From NCBI GenBank assembly GCA_019648995.1, contig BLXT01000588.1, positions 1,622,763 to 1,645,327 on the forward strand: a DNA stretch of 22,565 nt. Reading direction: 5' to 3'. Shown one piece after another: positions 1 to 11,339 of the stretch. A program made the position numbers and the translations under genes. How positions within the stretch are numbered: the stretch's first letter is position 1; each line of letters opens with the position of its first letter. The notes under the pieces are model-generated. The model was given only the letters and a program-made list of their open reading frames with translations. It did no database searches and had not been told where the DNA came from. This stretch comes from Plakobranchus ocellatus. Taxonomy: Eukaryota > Mollusca > Gastropoda > Plakobranchidae.

Positions 1-2225
1 AAGTTGCTCTTTCATGTAAAAATCATCTGAAATTCGCTCTTGTCATTTTTATTTTTGTAGGCCCGTACGGTTATTATCTTTAAATAGACATTAAACATAT
101 TGAAGTGAGATACTTCTAAATTATGATTATCTTTAAATGCTTGAAAAGTAGTTCCAGAAACAATTTAATATTAGGAAGTTTGAATTTCCATGAATTTTGT
201 CCCCTTTCCAGTCTATTTTATTTGAAATAGTCTGTTTATTTGTATTATCCGAACTCGAATTCAGTTTTTTTTTCCCCTTGCCGACCCAATTGGCATGAAA
301 TATATTTCTTTTTGATACATCCTGCACATATTTTAGGCCTATTTGCTTTGGTCCTGGACACGATTGTCGTGTTTTATTTTCTTAATTGTTTCTACGTGAA
401 ATAAATACATTTCTTTTAAGTTCTTTGCAATCATATTTGTGTAGGTGTTCATTTTTTCATCCCTTTCAGTCCGTTTTTGCACTGCTTACCTGACCATTTT
501 GTCTGTTTTCTATCCCGTTTCCATTATTATCCCCAGCTCTCCACTTTTCCTTCCCCTCTCCTGTGTTCCCATTCTGCTCTTGGCTTCCACGTGTCTGCTC
601 TATTTCTCTCATCTTTGATTTTATCGATAAACTAAGCAATGTGACTTATTCCTTTCAGAATGACAGGCTTGGCCTTTGAAAGTTTTCCTGCTCTTCTCTA
701 GGACTTGCTCAAATCACATGGCTGTTGCCGGGTCATATTTAGACAAACAAAGTTATAGATGTTTAGTTACTTCTCATAAGCTGTATTTCGCGTTCGTGAA
801 TTTTCTTGACGAGTGATTTAACCAAGAAGCCAAAAAAAAAAAGAAAAAAAATGAAGTAAAAACAAACAAACAAAAGAAAAAAAAGAATTGTCGCAATGAC
901 AAGAAGAAACAAACATGACCTTTTTAAACATCCAACTGGCACAGTTGCAATTTATTGTAAAGTGCGTACGGTCAAGTTTGTCTAAGTTCTAATGATCTAC
1001 GAATTTCTAAGTTTACATTACTCGAATTAATTTTTATTGCAATATCTTAACCATGGTTCTCTGCTATCTAGAAATCGCAGACTTTTCAGAATGAAATTTA
1101 TTTTTGTTGCCAGTTTATCATGACAAACTTTTCCTTGAATTTTTCCTAATACTTTTCTCGATACTTTTTTCCTCAACAAAACGCTAATTTAATTTAACAA
1201 CGTATCATCATCAACTATCGAGAGAAACAGGTCCTTACTAATGAAATGCCTTCTTATTTACATAGTGAATGAAAAAATTAAGTTTTATAAGAACATCTAT
1301 AATATAAAAAGCTAACCCGTAGCCTTTCTCTGCTAATAATTCTCAAGCCGTTCATTGAATAATATTAATTTTTATTGAATCATAATATACCTATTTTCCT
1401 GTCAAACCTGACACGTAAAAAAAAATCCCAAAAAAGTATTCACATACATTTCAAAAAGATAGATTTTTCTCACAATAAATGAACTTTTGATGAGATAAAG
1501 GTGTTAGAAATGAAGATAGTAATAGCTGATGTTTGCCTAGAAGCGGAAATATAAGAAAGACGTAGGTCTCAATAGACTGGAAGCAATTCGTTTCCAATCT
1601 AAAGAGGCGCTTTTAATCTCTAATTTTAAAGCATATAAGGCAATACGTATGTAGGTAAAAATGAAGATTCCAACTAAAGATTTTATTGGAGTATTTTGTT
1701 TTGTGTTTCGCCTCCATTATTACTGATTTCCCAAGTTCCAGTGTAAACCATCTACACTCGAAAACTTTCGGGTCAGATCTGGACTATAAAAGTAGGCATG
1801 CACTTTTCAATAATATCAATCTTGAGACTTTAAAAAATCAGAGTGGGAAATATCTCCAGGCCTTTAATGTAGGGTTGTGGGTAAGTCGCTACAATCTCCC
1901 TTATACTTAAACTATAGATTTTGATAAGATCGACATTTCAATTTTGAAACTTTGAAAATCGAATAAAATCTGAATACATTATAATCTGGATCTATATCTC
2001 GTGCCAATGTAAATATGAAAATTGATTTCAATCAAAATTGTACAAGGATGTTTGGCGGATCAAATAAACAGATTAATATGACATACTTCACATCTAAATG
2101 AATGAAAATCCCAAGAACAAAAACAGTAGCACTAATATATTATTGTTTTTTTATTTTTTTTTAATCAATTTTTTAAAATAAAAATTCACTGCTCAATTAA
2201 TTCATTTTTATTGTAAAAAATGTTG
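1..2225. other. Non-coding, AT-rich; no gene recognised
   Basis: Apart from the A-rich tract at 832-885 I see no gene, RNA or clear repeat. The open frames here (133-327 minus, 1686-1910 plus) are short, have no recognisable motifs, and the second starts with TTG. The interval 400-650 is pyrimidine-rich on the plus strand without an obvious partner exon. Confidence 0.6.
832..885. repeat. A-rich low-complexity tract
   Basis: About 54 bases of almost pure A with scattered AAAC and AAAG units. It could be the decayed tail of a retroposon, but nothing recognisable lies on either side. Confidence 0.8.
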
Positions 2226-2495
2226 ATATATCATTAAAAATATAATATGCTGAGTTTCATGCTTGGTCCAAGCGTCGGGAAACCAGGAGTAGGGTCCTGT
2301 TTGTTCTCTGCATACGGTAATCTGAGGTAATAGACCATTGCTTTCCTCACCATATTTTCATCGGGCTGAGAGATCTAGCTACCCACTTAGTGCTTCAAGG
2401 ACACAGAGAAGCAATTAAAAATGTTTTGGCCCCCACTGCGATTCGAACCCTCTCACGTGGCAGCCATTACGTATCTTTAACATTTCCACATTTTT
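2226..2495 (-). mobile_element. tRNA-derived SINE-like retroposon
   Basis: On the minus strand, 2450-2438 reads gggttcgaatcgc, a near-perfect RNA polymerase III B box. It is preceded by ctgccacgtgagag, as in the anticodon-side half of tRNA-derived SINE heads. About 35 bases further upstream a weaker A-box-like tggaaatgttaaag is seen (about 2490-2477). A body of about 180 bases with no tRNA features follows, then an AT-rich tail near 2226-2250. A real tRNA is unlikely: I cannot form a full acceptor stem and the A box is degraded. Element boundaries and target-site duplications are not resolved. Confidence 0.65.
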
Positions 2496-2499
2496 CTCC

Positions 2500-4859
2500 T
2501 TTTGCTAAGAATAATTATTAGTTGGGAATGATGTATTTTTATGTGTCCTTCATCCCAACTCACCCAGCCATACTCACAAGCATAGTGTAAAATAAGATAC
2601 ACCATTTCCCATTACACAAAGTGTTAAGTCTGAAATGTATATCAATTATTAATATGATCGCCATTTCACTGATCGTTCACAGTTCTTTATTTCCCAGAAG
2701 ACTATCAAACGCAGGGCATTGTCTTTATGTGTGTGGGTGGGATTCTTGACCTGTCCCCAATACGTCCTTGATGTTGCGGCTCCAGTAATAAGCTTAATAT
2801 GCTTTATAGATTTGCAGATTGAGACATAATTGCTATAGACGTATTGCTGGAAAAATGGACCGAAAGCTTTGATATAATAATTTACATATACAAAGATAGA
2901 ATAAGTGAGAGGTCGTTTGATACGGTTCGAAAAGTTTAGGAACAAATAATGTTAGATGTTAGAAGTTAAAGGTTATTAGAGCAGCTTTGTTAAGTCTCAG
3001 GCATTGAAAAGACTCTAAATTCTATTAATAAATAATTGAAGGCTAAAAAAAAGAACATGTTTACAACTAGAGGGTGCCATTTATTTACAGCGTTCTTTCA
3101 TGGACTTGGTTTAAGTGGTTTAAACAGTGTAAATATAATTTTATATGCTTCATTATTGCTCTCTCCTCATTAAATGTTTACAATTTTTCAAAAGGCTAGC
3201 CTTTTGGCCTTAATTATATTCATGGTTTTGAGATATTCTAAAATAAATCCCACATTTTCTATGAAAATTTTTTTTATTTTCGATTATTCCTGTGGCCCGT
3301 GATTTTTTTTTTTTGGAAGACTACACATGTATTTGTGTAGATTTTTAGTCACTAGATATGATATTCAAGGAATGTACATGATTTAAGCCTTTTGGGATCT
3401 ATGGTGCCTGACTTAGGCCACAAATCCGATTGGCATTCAGAGTTTCCTATGCATGGAATTTTCAGACCATTTGCAAATTGATTTAGGCCAAATGGAATCT
3501 GGTTTTCTGTACAATCCGCTGACTCAGGCTATTTGTTTGAGGGCCCATGAAAAGAGATGTATGTGTTTTGAACCCTTTTCTTGGCATGACGTCCTTTTAC
3601 AGTGCTATCAATATATCAATGGATTGTGCGCTGTTAAATTCACTATACACACATCATTGAAGCGCTCGAGTCAATAAAGATAGTTATAGCACTTAAAAAA
3701 AGTACTTATACTCAAGGTATAAATTGCCAGAGGTTGAGACATAGATATTCATTTGAAGCTCACCACTAAATCCAAGACATTTTGTTGCAAAGGAAGTTAT
3801 TGGGTACTTTTGACCTAGCCGCTTAAGTGTTATAACTTGAATAATTTGGAAAATGCAATGTTATTGAAATGACAAAAATAGTCAGTTTTTGTACGCTTTA
3901 TGATAAAATTCAAATTATAATTTTTAGTATGTTATAGTGAATGTGCACAAAATCAAACTAATGTTTTAGACTAAAACGAATATTTGAAAAAAAATTATGA
4001 TCTGAACGACATTTTTAACCCGTTGATTCGAAACTCAATTTTTAAAATGATTCACTGCATGTTATTGAAGTTCAGTTCACTCTTCATTCACTCAACTTTC
4101 ATAAAAAAAAGTAGTGATCGAGATAGGTATCAGTCATCATTTTTCTATTATTCTTTAAAGGTTTTTAATGTTCATTCCAGTTCAAACCACCTGTCTAGAC
4201 AAGATGACTTGTCTGAACCGATAGATAAACATTATTATTTGATGAGACACGAACCAAAATTAATGATGGAACAGATGGAAGCAAAAATGACGTGTCGCTG
4301 GTATAAAAAATAAACATTTTACTGTAGGGACTTTATTGAAGTAATAACAAAGCAAGTTTATAACATAATGTTAATGGTGATACACGTGCCATTTGTAGAT
4401 GATACCAATGAAATAGAATCTTTCTTTGGTTAGGTTAAAATAAAAAAAAGAAAAAATACAACTTATAAGAACTACGTGAGCACTTAAAAATGAGACAACG
4501 TTAAAAAAAAAGACCACGAAAGAAGTAAAATACTTCTAGCAAACATAGATATGTTTCAATACAGTGATGGGGTTTTATTGCATAACTACAAACCAAATTT
4601 TTGCATGTTATACAATAATGCTAAAAAACCTAATATAACTAGATCTTGTGTGAGTCAAGAGAATATTTAGAAGAGCCAGATTTGAATGAAACTATGCAAC
4701 AAAATAATATAATTTTAAGCTACCTGAAAAAAGAATTTTAAAAATCTGAAGCATTCACAAAAAGGCCCCAGCCCACCCCCAAAACAAAACGAAAGCAAAT
4801 CGTAAAAAAGAACAGTCATCAGTATGTTTCTTTAGTAAAAGTATTTTCTCTAGCATTTA
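2500..4859. other. Non-coding; no gene recognised
   Basis: The small open frames at 2649-2945 (minus), 3453-3677 (plus) and 3984-4313 (plus, starting at TTG) show no domain or conserved block. Around 3410-3530 a loose ga-tta/ctcaggc(c/t) motif recurs three times at irregular spacing. No splice-site and exon pattern is visible. Confidence 0.55.
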
Positions 4860-6520
4860 AAGGCATGGCCAGGCACACTTTCTATTATTGACAGCAAATC
4901 TTGATTTTTCTCGCTAAAATTGAAGGTCTTTTAGCATGAAGTGGCACCCAGAATTCTCCTCGGATGGTACTTTGAATGGTAGATCGAACGAGGCATATGT
5001 CCACTCCAGCTTGTACTTAGTGTGAACACCATCTATGTCTACAAAAATAATGGCAGGCGCACACACTGGAGACAGTAGGGTCGTGTTTCTTTTTGCAAGG
5101 TCTGATAGATTTCACGAATTTCGATGACAGTTCACTTTTGTCTGCTTGACTTCTCTTGCTTTAATGGACATGTTGATTGCCGAGCCATCCTTTTCGGGAA
5201 AAAATGGCCACGAGGCATGAAAATATTGCAGCAGCGCAATTTCTTTCCACGACGCTGTGTAGAGAATCACACTCCATTTGAGTGTGGCCTGAAACAAGGA
5301 ATTTCTGCTCAATGATATCTTTTTCTAAAGCAAGCTGGGCAAAAGCATTTTCCACATGAACGCAATTGTTTTGATATCCACCTCCACCACTATATACAAT
5401 CACTTTTGTGATGTGAGAGTAGTGCCCCAGGTGGGACTTAAAATAGTTGTAGTTTAGGTAAGCAAAATAATGTCAAACTCGGTAAATCATCTTGCTTTTC
5501 ATCGCACACATAGATGAATACTCCTTTTGCTTTGAGGTTAAAATTGTCATGTTATGGACAATTAGCTTTGTTTTTAGAATACATTGCGCTTTTCTTGGTT
5601 TAGGGGCAAGTAAGAACTGATTGCAAGTTCCCTGTCCACACCAACATATTGGATTTGTCTCCTTTTTGTCTGTGTTTTGCTCTCTCTGGGCCTTTTGTAT
5701 TTTTTCCATAGTGTTTGTTATAGTTACCCCCTTCAACGTTGCCCAGCTTGACTCAAACGAAAAAATTAAACTGATCTTTCTTTGGCAAAAAGAGGGTAAG
5801 TTTCATTCTCTTCAATGTTTTAGAAAAAATATATATTTTTGCCTAGTGATCTGTTACCCTCTAAATTACAAAAGGCGACATAATCCTCATGAAGCTTTGT
5901 TAGGCCTTTGGCTGGAAATATCTTTGTCTCTTCGTATGTTTTTGTTGTCCTCACTAATGAGATGGCATTGTTGAGATATTGTTAGGCAAGTCATATAGAA
6001 AATTTTGTAAGCTTCAGATGCTATTTCGTGAATTCCATTCCTTAGAATGGGAAGTCTTGGCTCAACAGGTGCAGCTCCCTTGGTTTTCACCCAGTTTTGA
6101 AAAGTTGTACGTAGACTTAAGCCTAAAGTTGTTACCACGGTATTCTTGCACAACTGATGACTGTACCGTCTTTTCCAAGAACATGAGTATACAAAGACTC
6201 TCCGTGAGAGGATTTACCTGCCTTCCTATCCGTGCTTTCCACGAGCCTGTGGTAAAAAATCACTTCTTCAATCCAAGTTTTCATTTCCCAAAATTTGGGG
6301 AATGCTGTCGCCGTTTCCACGCTGAAACACGCTGGAATGCCGAAGTGATAAATTGGTACAAAAGTTTGATATGGCTCGTTCTTCTACAACTTTTCTGCTA
6401 ATCATACTCCTTGCCTTTGAGGCAAACAATTTTTTAAAGGTTTCTATTCCACTTTCCTGCATGGCGTTGACCATCTTTGTCATACCTGGGGAAAGAGTTT
6501 CTTCTGCTTGAAAGAAATGT
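4860..6520 (-). pseudogene. Decayed copy of an uncharacterised metazoan RNase H/transposase-like protein family
   Basis: Reading the minus strand from 6520 down to 4860 and changing frame where needed gives a series of blocks in the order I recall for a widespread, high-copy, uncharacterised animal protein family. They are: a K-D-G-x-V block followed by LCKNTVVTTLGLS (about 6165-6115); TKLHEDYVAFC (about 5900-5870); a PKERS-like block (about 5780); KTKLIVHNMTI (about 5575-5540); YQN (about 5375); EQKFLVSGHTQMECDS (about 5310-5263) followed by VVER; KSIRPCKKKHDPTV (5073-5115); and a terminal DLQFSEKNQDLLSIIESVP block (about 4930-4875). Several stops and at least four frame changes break it, so it cannot make the full protein. 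The family normally has an acidic residue in the S-D-x-C-x-x-Q-N block. Here the matching codons (about 5386-5388) read Gly. The RNase H-like fold and mobile origin are inference. Shorter open reading frames on either strand here are fragments or shadows of this relic. Confidence 0.72.
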
Positions 6521-7116
6521 ATATGAAAACTTGATCGGTCTTAACTGCAATAGACAAAAGTCAAAACTTCATTAGGTCATCTGCCAAGGACATGATAAAA
6601 AGCTTAAGATACAATGTACATGTAGTTTGGTTACAGATACTCTTTAAGAGCTGTCCTGCCGAGCTAAATGATATGCAATGTTGCTGAAATGCACTACCTT
6701 AAAATCTGTTGAAGTCTACAGTGCTGACATTAGTGTCTGCTAATACGTCCATACAATGAACTGCTGACATGATAAGGGGCTGTCTTGACTCAAGGATATT
6801 ACCAGCAAGAAGTGGAGTTCATCTAGAGTGTGACCTGAATCAAAATTAATTTTGAAATGATTTAACCAAAGACATTCAATTTAGAAGGCATCATTAATTC
6901 TAATTCCAATTTAAATAAAAGAGAGGAATTGTGAACAAAAGCAATGGGTTCTTAAATCCCATCCTTTTTTAATGAATAGCCTTTCAATGAGAGAAAACAA
7001 CAACAAAAATAGCAAACAAAAAAGGGTGTAATTTGATCTTCTGAGTACGAATTGTAGGGGAAAATTGCTAAATACCAATGGTCAACTGACCATCAGTACA
7101 ATGTGCACAGCCTATA

Positions 7117-8700
7117 CGTCAGAAGTGCTTGGTCTATTTCGGTCTTCAACAAAGACAGGCAGATTCACTAAACCATCACTTTTTACAGATACATGTTTTT
7201 TCTCCTAGAGATAAAAACTTGCGTGAAATTTTACGCGTATGGTTGTATACATGAATTTTAGACAGTCTATAATGATATTATGAAAACATAAACCATGTGC
7301 AGAATCTTTGTTTCCAGAGGTGATTGTATTACTAGGAGGTAAATCCTGATAGTGAGCAAGGACAGCAAGATTCATTTGTTAGGAATGCATGACATCATCA
7401 TTTGAGACCTTTCTTCTAGATAAAGATTATCTCATAGAAATTCAGACCTTATGGTATGTACAAATTTATATAGAAAAATGCGCTTCATCATCACATAATC
7501 AATAGAGGAAAAAACATGAAGAAATTTACATGATCTACGTAAAAGCAAATAACCGCAAAGCCTTTTATATCTTATTTGCATGAAATATTTTTTGAAGTGT
7601 TTAATCAATTTTTTTTTACCAAATTACAATGACTGTCAGATCAAGTACTAATAGTCTCACATAAGCCAAGCTAGCTCCTTTGGATCTAATAGGGGCGAAC
7701 ATGGATATCTAATTGAAGAATTCACGACTGCCCTGAAAACCCAAAATCTATTTTGTAACAAGCATTTACAAAAAAAAAATTATATCTTTGCAAGTGAAAT
7801 TCTTGATTTTTTTATCAAGGAAACTAAATCCAATTAAATAAGCCTTTTTAGATCTTTTATATGCTTTCGAAGATCTGAAACGTTTGATTTCTGAAGATGA
7901 GCACGCCATGTCGTCTTGAAAAGTTTGTACCGCTTTACGTCCCTCGCTGGTCCGCCCTTCCTATGTATTTTGCCAGGGTGCTATAAACAAAGTAGTTTTC
8001 TCCATGGTATCTGGAATATTTCTATTGACAAAAGGCTCTTTACAAGCGTATTATAAAAGAGTGGTAGAAAGATTAAAGATCTAAAGAAGAGCCTCATAGT
8101 TTTTAGATCCTAAACAACACCATTTAAAAGCATCAACCTTGAAAGAACCAAAAATCAAGTATGAATGGTCAGACTTGTGTCTTTAGATGTGCTTGGTCCA
8201 TCTTGATGTTCAGCAAGGACAGGCAGATTCACAGGTTGGAAGTCTTTTGGACGTGGACCATCATTTGTTACAGACTTCTCTCCGAGAAAAAGAACTAAAA
8301 TTCGGCGCAGTCTTATTTATGGTGCATTCTGATATATCAGACGACATTGGATGAAATAACATAAGCATGGTGAAAAAAGTCATCAATGAACCAATATAAC
8401 TTAGAGTTTAGAAAATAAATGTCATTATATTTATAAAGGAACTCGATTGGTTCGATGACCTATACCATGAAAAATTAAGCATTCAGAGTTTATAATTATA
8501 ATAACAAAAGAACGTCATCCACAATAAAAGCAAGGGTGTAAGATGTAGATAATGCAAATCAACCAGCCTTCGGTTCCAAGCCCCTGGTCTTCATTGTGCG
8601 GGACACTTGGTTCGTACTCAGCTCAACAATGTCAGATACATATCGTCATGGTGGGAGATATCTTGTGCAGTTCTATCATCATGTGCAACTCCATTGGGTC
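7117..8700 (-). pseudogene. Four diverged copies of a short coding module, probable upstream part of relic 1
   Basis: Four minus-strand segments share one module: 8600-8700, 8170-8298, 7345-7426 and 7117-7220. The clearest (8170-8298) reads GEKSVTNDGPRPKDFQ followed by VNLPVLAEHQDGPSTS. The next reads KVSNDDVMHS then QMNLAVLAHYQD. The last keeps LGEKT and VNLPVFVEDRNRPSTS. The first keeps VAHDDRTAQDI and MYLTLLS. Nucleotide similarity is also visible, for example gacaggcagattcac is shared by two copies. Stops and frame slips occur in three of the four. Same strand and position upstream of relic 1 suggest repeated exons or internal repeats of its N-terminal region, but no splice sites are convincing. 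Function is unknown. Confidence 0.55.
7815..7991. repeat. Dispersed repeat, copy A (pairs with 17149-17332)
   Basis: This segment aligns by eye, with small gaps, to 17149-17332 in the same orientation. Shared blocks include ctttcgaagatctgaaacgtt versus ctttcagaggtctgaaacgtt, atttctgaagatgagcacgccatg versus atttctaaagataagcgcggcatg, and a common end in g-gtgctataaa. It lies between two of the coding modules on the opposite strand, so it may be an insertion into them. The family is not recognised. Confidence 0.7.
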
Positions 8701-8762
8701 CTGCTGTGTTACAGCTAGATCTAGCCCTGTCTACGGTATTTCAGAGCTTTGAACAGTAAACA

Positions 8763-9254
8763 AAAATTATCCAGATCTACAGATTATGTCATCAATTCAT
8801 AGCGATACAGTCATGAAGTAAAAAAAAATGACAGTTATTTAGGCCTAATAGGTAAGTCCTATCACAAACAGTTTTTAGAGAATTTCTACGTATTCTCACA
8901 TTCAAGTAGACCTTTAACTACGAAATAAAACTCATGAGTTTGACCTGTGAGTTTCCACAACTCACTGTTAGAATGCATACAGATATACATCTAGACACCT
9001 CTGCTCAATTGCAGGTGTCATAACGATTCTGAACGGCCTGAACTTAAAAAGCTAGAGCCCACTTCATCCAAAGAGCCTATTGATTGGTCTTCATGCCCTT
9101 TGTGCCAAAAAAAAAAAAGAAGAAAAAAACAGCAAAGAAGTGATTGTGTGTCCAACTAGAAAAGATTAAACTAGCTACAAGTGCTGAAAACAGCATAATT
9201 TCAATACCTTGTATTCAACCCTGGACCTGTAAGCTTTAATCGACTAAACGAAGA
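8763..9254. other. Spacer between the two head-to-head relics
   Basis: About 490 bases lie between the outermost minus-strand module and the start of the plus-strand relic. It contains an A-rich tract (9107-9129) and a small hairpin with gacacct/aggtgtc arms (about 8994-9020). If the two relics were ever one unit, a shared promoter would have lain here, but I see no definite promoter element. Confidence 0.4.
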
Positions 9255-11148
9255 GAATGGCTTTGAGGAGAAATTCCACAAGAGTTCTGCTTGTTGACAT
9301 AAGTTCTGTCAAAAGCAGAAGAACGGCTGGTTTGTTCTTATGAGATGATGACTCAAATGCAACTGTCAATCAAAGACAAGCTTATGTTTTTTTGTGTCGT
9401 CTCACCATGTCCAGCTGGTTTTTACTAGGCATGGACTCCCCCTTAGACTTCAAGGTCCACTATCATGCACAGAACTTGAATGACAGCTCGTTGCTAAGAA
9501 AAATTGGCAGATAGAGATATGGTGGCTTCTGAAGCAAAATGCCATTTGAAATGCCTGACAACTTTTTACAGACGTCAACCAAAACTTGCACATGAAGAAG
9601 AGAAGAGGATGACGCTTTGACTTTGCATGCAATAGCTTTTGAAGAGCTCATTGTGTACATTGAAAGCTTTAGACGTGATCCAGAAACAGCTCCAGTCTTC
9701 AGCATGCCCAATCTTTGTCGTTTGTACGGAAATCGCTTGAAAGACCTGGGCATCCAAGTTCCTAGCCTAGCAGAGGGCATTCTGGGCGTCTGAAGGAAAA
9801 AGACCTCGTGGCAGCCCTCCCACATCTTTTTTTATCTGTCCGAGGCAATGAGATTTTCCATATGTTAAACTAAGACCCAAGAATGCGATGCAAAAGGTTC
9901 GCTGTTGGCAAGAGCAGCGGAGAATGTCCGGAAGGAAGACTTTTAAGTTTTAGTTTGCCTTCGATGGAAAATTTCCAGACGAATGTCAGGAGAGGTCGTT
10001 GCAAGCAGTTCTCAAACCTTTGGTCGCTGTCATTCTTGATGGTCGAACAGAGCATAGAGCAATCCAAATCTGCTGACAATTCCCAGAGACATGCTTTTCT
10101 AACGATATCCCAACTCCTTGCCTTCAACTGTCGGAGGTTTACAAGTGAACAAGCGGCAAAACAAGGAAAGGGAAACTGCCATGCCAATATATTTCAGCGT
10201 CAAAATGGACTTCTAGACGAGAAAGAAAGAGTTAGAAGATACATTGGCTGGTTTGGGGATGGAGATATCCTAAAAAACTTGCAATGACTATCTCGTCACA
10301 GATACTAAACAGTGTCATTTAGAAATTTGAGCGTGAGTTAGTTGTCCCAACAAGAATGATGAGAAAGCTCTTCACTGTTGGAGTTGTTGACAACATCGAC
10401 CGCAACCTAAACTCTACAACTGCTCCTGATTCTTTGAGGGAACAATCGTGGAGAAATTCGAAAAGCAAGCTTTCAATGGAGGTCCAAATGACACAGACCA
10501 CCACGAGCATTGCCCAGTTTCCAAGGCTCATTATTGCTCTTGAAATAATGGGGAATCCCTTCCGCGAGGAACAACCACTTCCACTTTTCTATTGATTCTC
10601 AGCACATCATGATCGAAGAAATGCCGAAGACAGTCAGGGAGATGACACTTTTGGGGCAGCAACAACAACAACTCCATTGAGGAGCGTTTCGTGAAGCGAG
10701 AGAATCCATATGCGCGGAACAGACTTGCTCTGTTTTTCAACACACAACCATGTTCTATCCACAAAAGAAGACTTGGTATCTTGGGTGATCTGGCACTCTC
10801 CTCAAGACTGCACATAGCATACCATGCAAGAAATGGCAATCTGAAAAAGTTCTTCAAGCATAAGATCAATCTTGGCCTCCGCCTATAGCAAACCATGGGG
10901 ATTTTAGATCCGGAAACAAAGCCGATCTTACCTTGACCCTGACCTTGCAAATATATGTCACCATGCTTTGCCTGATTCTGATCCTTCGTCTACCCGCCGA
11001 TGGATATGGTAGATACTCAAGATCAACTTGAAGTTTCTGGCCAAGATACAAAAGCTTCTGAGTCTACCCCACTGGGGTTGGCAGAGAGAGGACAGGAAAT
11101 CCTGCGCACCTGTCTGGACAACTGTTCCTCCAGCAGAACAGTTTTGCA
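9255..11148 (+). pseudogene. Decayed, internally deleted copy of a second uncharacterised high-copy metazoan protein family
   Basis: Read across frames, the plus strand gives blocks in the order I recall for a long (roughly 1000 residues or more), uncharacterised animal protein family that occurs in many copies per genome. They are: LNDSSLLRKIG then DMVASEAKCHLKCL (about 9480-9560); LHAIAFEELIVYIE (about 9622-9665); APVFSMPNLCRLYGNRLKDL (about 9685-9750); FDGKFPDECQE (about 9960-9995); LTISQLLAFN (about 10100-10130); RETAMPIYFSVKM (about 10170-10210); RKLFTVGVVDNIDRN then NSTT (about 10360-10425); EIMGNPFREE (about 10540-10570); IEERFVKRENPYARNRLALF (about 10675-10735); RLHIAYHARNGNLKKFF (about 10806-10856); GDFRSGNKADL (about 10897-10930); and WGWQREDR then APVWTTV (about 11071-11128). 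Multiple stops and frameshifts are present. Two large stretches of the family are absent, after NSTT and after NKADL. The right end is lost in the N gap. Biochemical function is unknown; transposon-like dispersal is inferred. Confidence 0.72.
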
Positions 11149-11201
11149 NNNNNNNNNNNNNNNNNNNNNNNNNNNNNNNNNNNNNNNNNNNNNNNNNNNN
11201 N
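11149..11201. other. Assembly gap (53 Ns)
   Basis: This is a run of 53 undetermined bases. It falls just after the WGW...PVWTTV block of relic 2, where the family has a cysteine-rich C-terminal tail. The true end of the relic is therefore not visible, and any open frame drawn through the Ns is artificial. Confidence 0.99.
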
Positions 11202-11339
11202 GCTCTTGCAGTAAACACTGTGCAATTGGAAGCAACCTGGTTAACAATACTACAGACTTGTTGCCTTTTTCTCGTCACTGAGGAGGTAAACAGTGTGTAT
11301 ACAACTTCTCATATTGTAAAAGACTAAGTCTTGTATTCA

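Noticed and set aside
2430-2500. A functional tRNA gene
   Set aside because: Only the B box and part of the head are preserved; the acceptor stem and a good A box are missing, and a SINE body follows.
3984-4313. 109-residue plus-strand frame
   Set aside because: It starts at TTG rather than ATG, shows no motif, and a frame of this length is expected by chance in a window this size.
4857-4875. TTAAAGGCATGG as a TTAA target site plus transposon terminus
   Set aside because: The same bases read as the C-terminal end of relic 1, and I found no inverted partner near 11.2-11.5 kb.
5621-6401. Plus-strand frames of 117 and 140 residues
   Set aside because: They are antisense shadows of the minus-strand relic 1, whose conserved blocks lie on the other strand.
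8994-9020. Hairpin gacacct/aggtgtc in the spacer between the relics
   Set aside because: The arms are only 7 bp with a 12-base loop, expected by chance in a window of this size.
9463-10950. Minus-strand frames of 120, 105 and 139 residues
   Set aside because: They are antisense to relic 2; recognisable blocks are all on the plus strand.
11000-11327. Frames running through the N gap on both strands
   Set aside because: Undetermined bases cannot carry a reading frame; only the part left of 11149 has recognisable residues.
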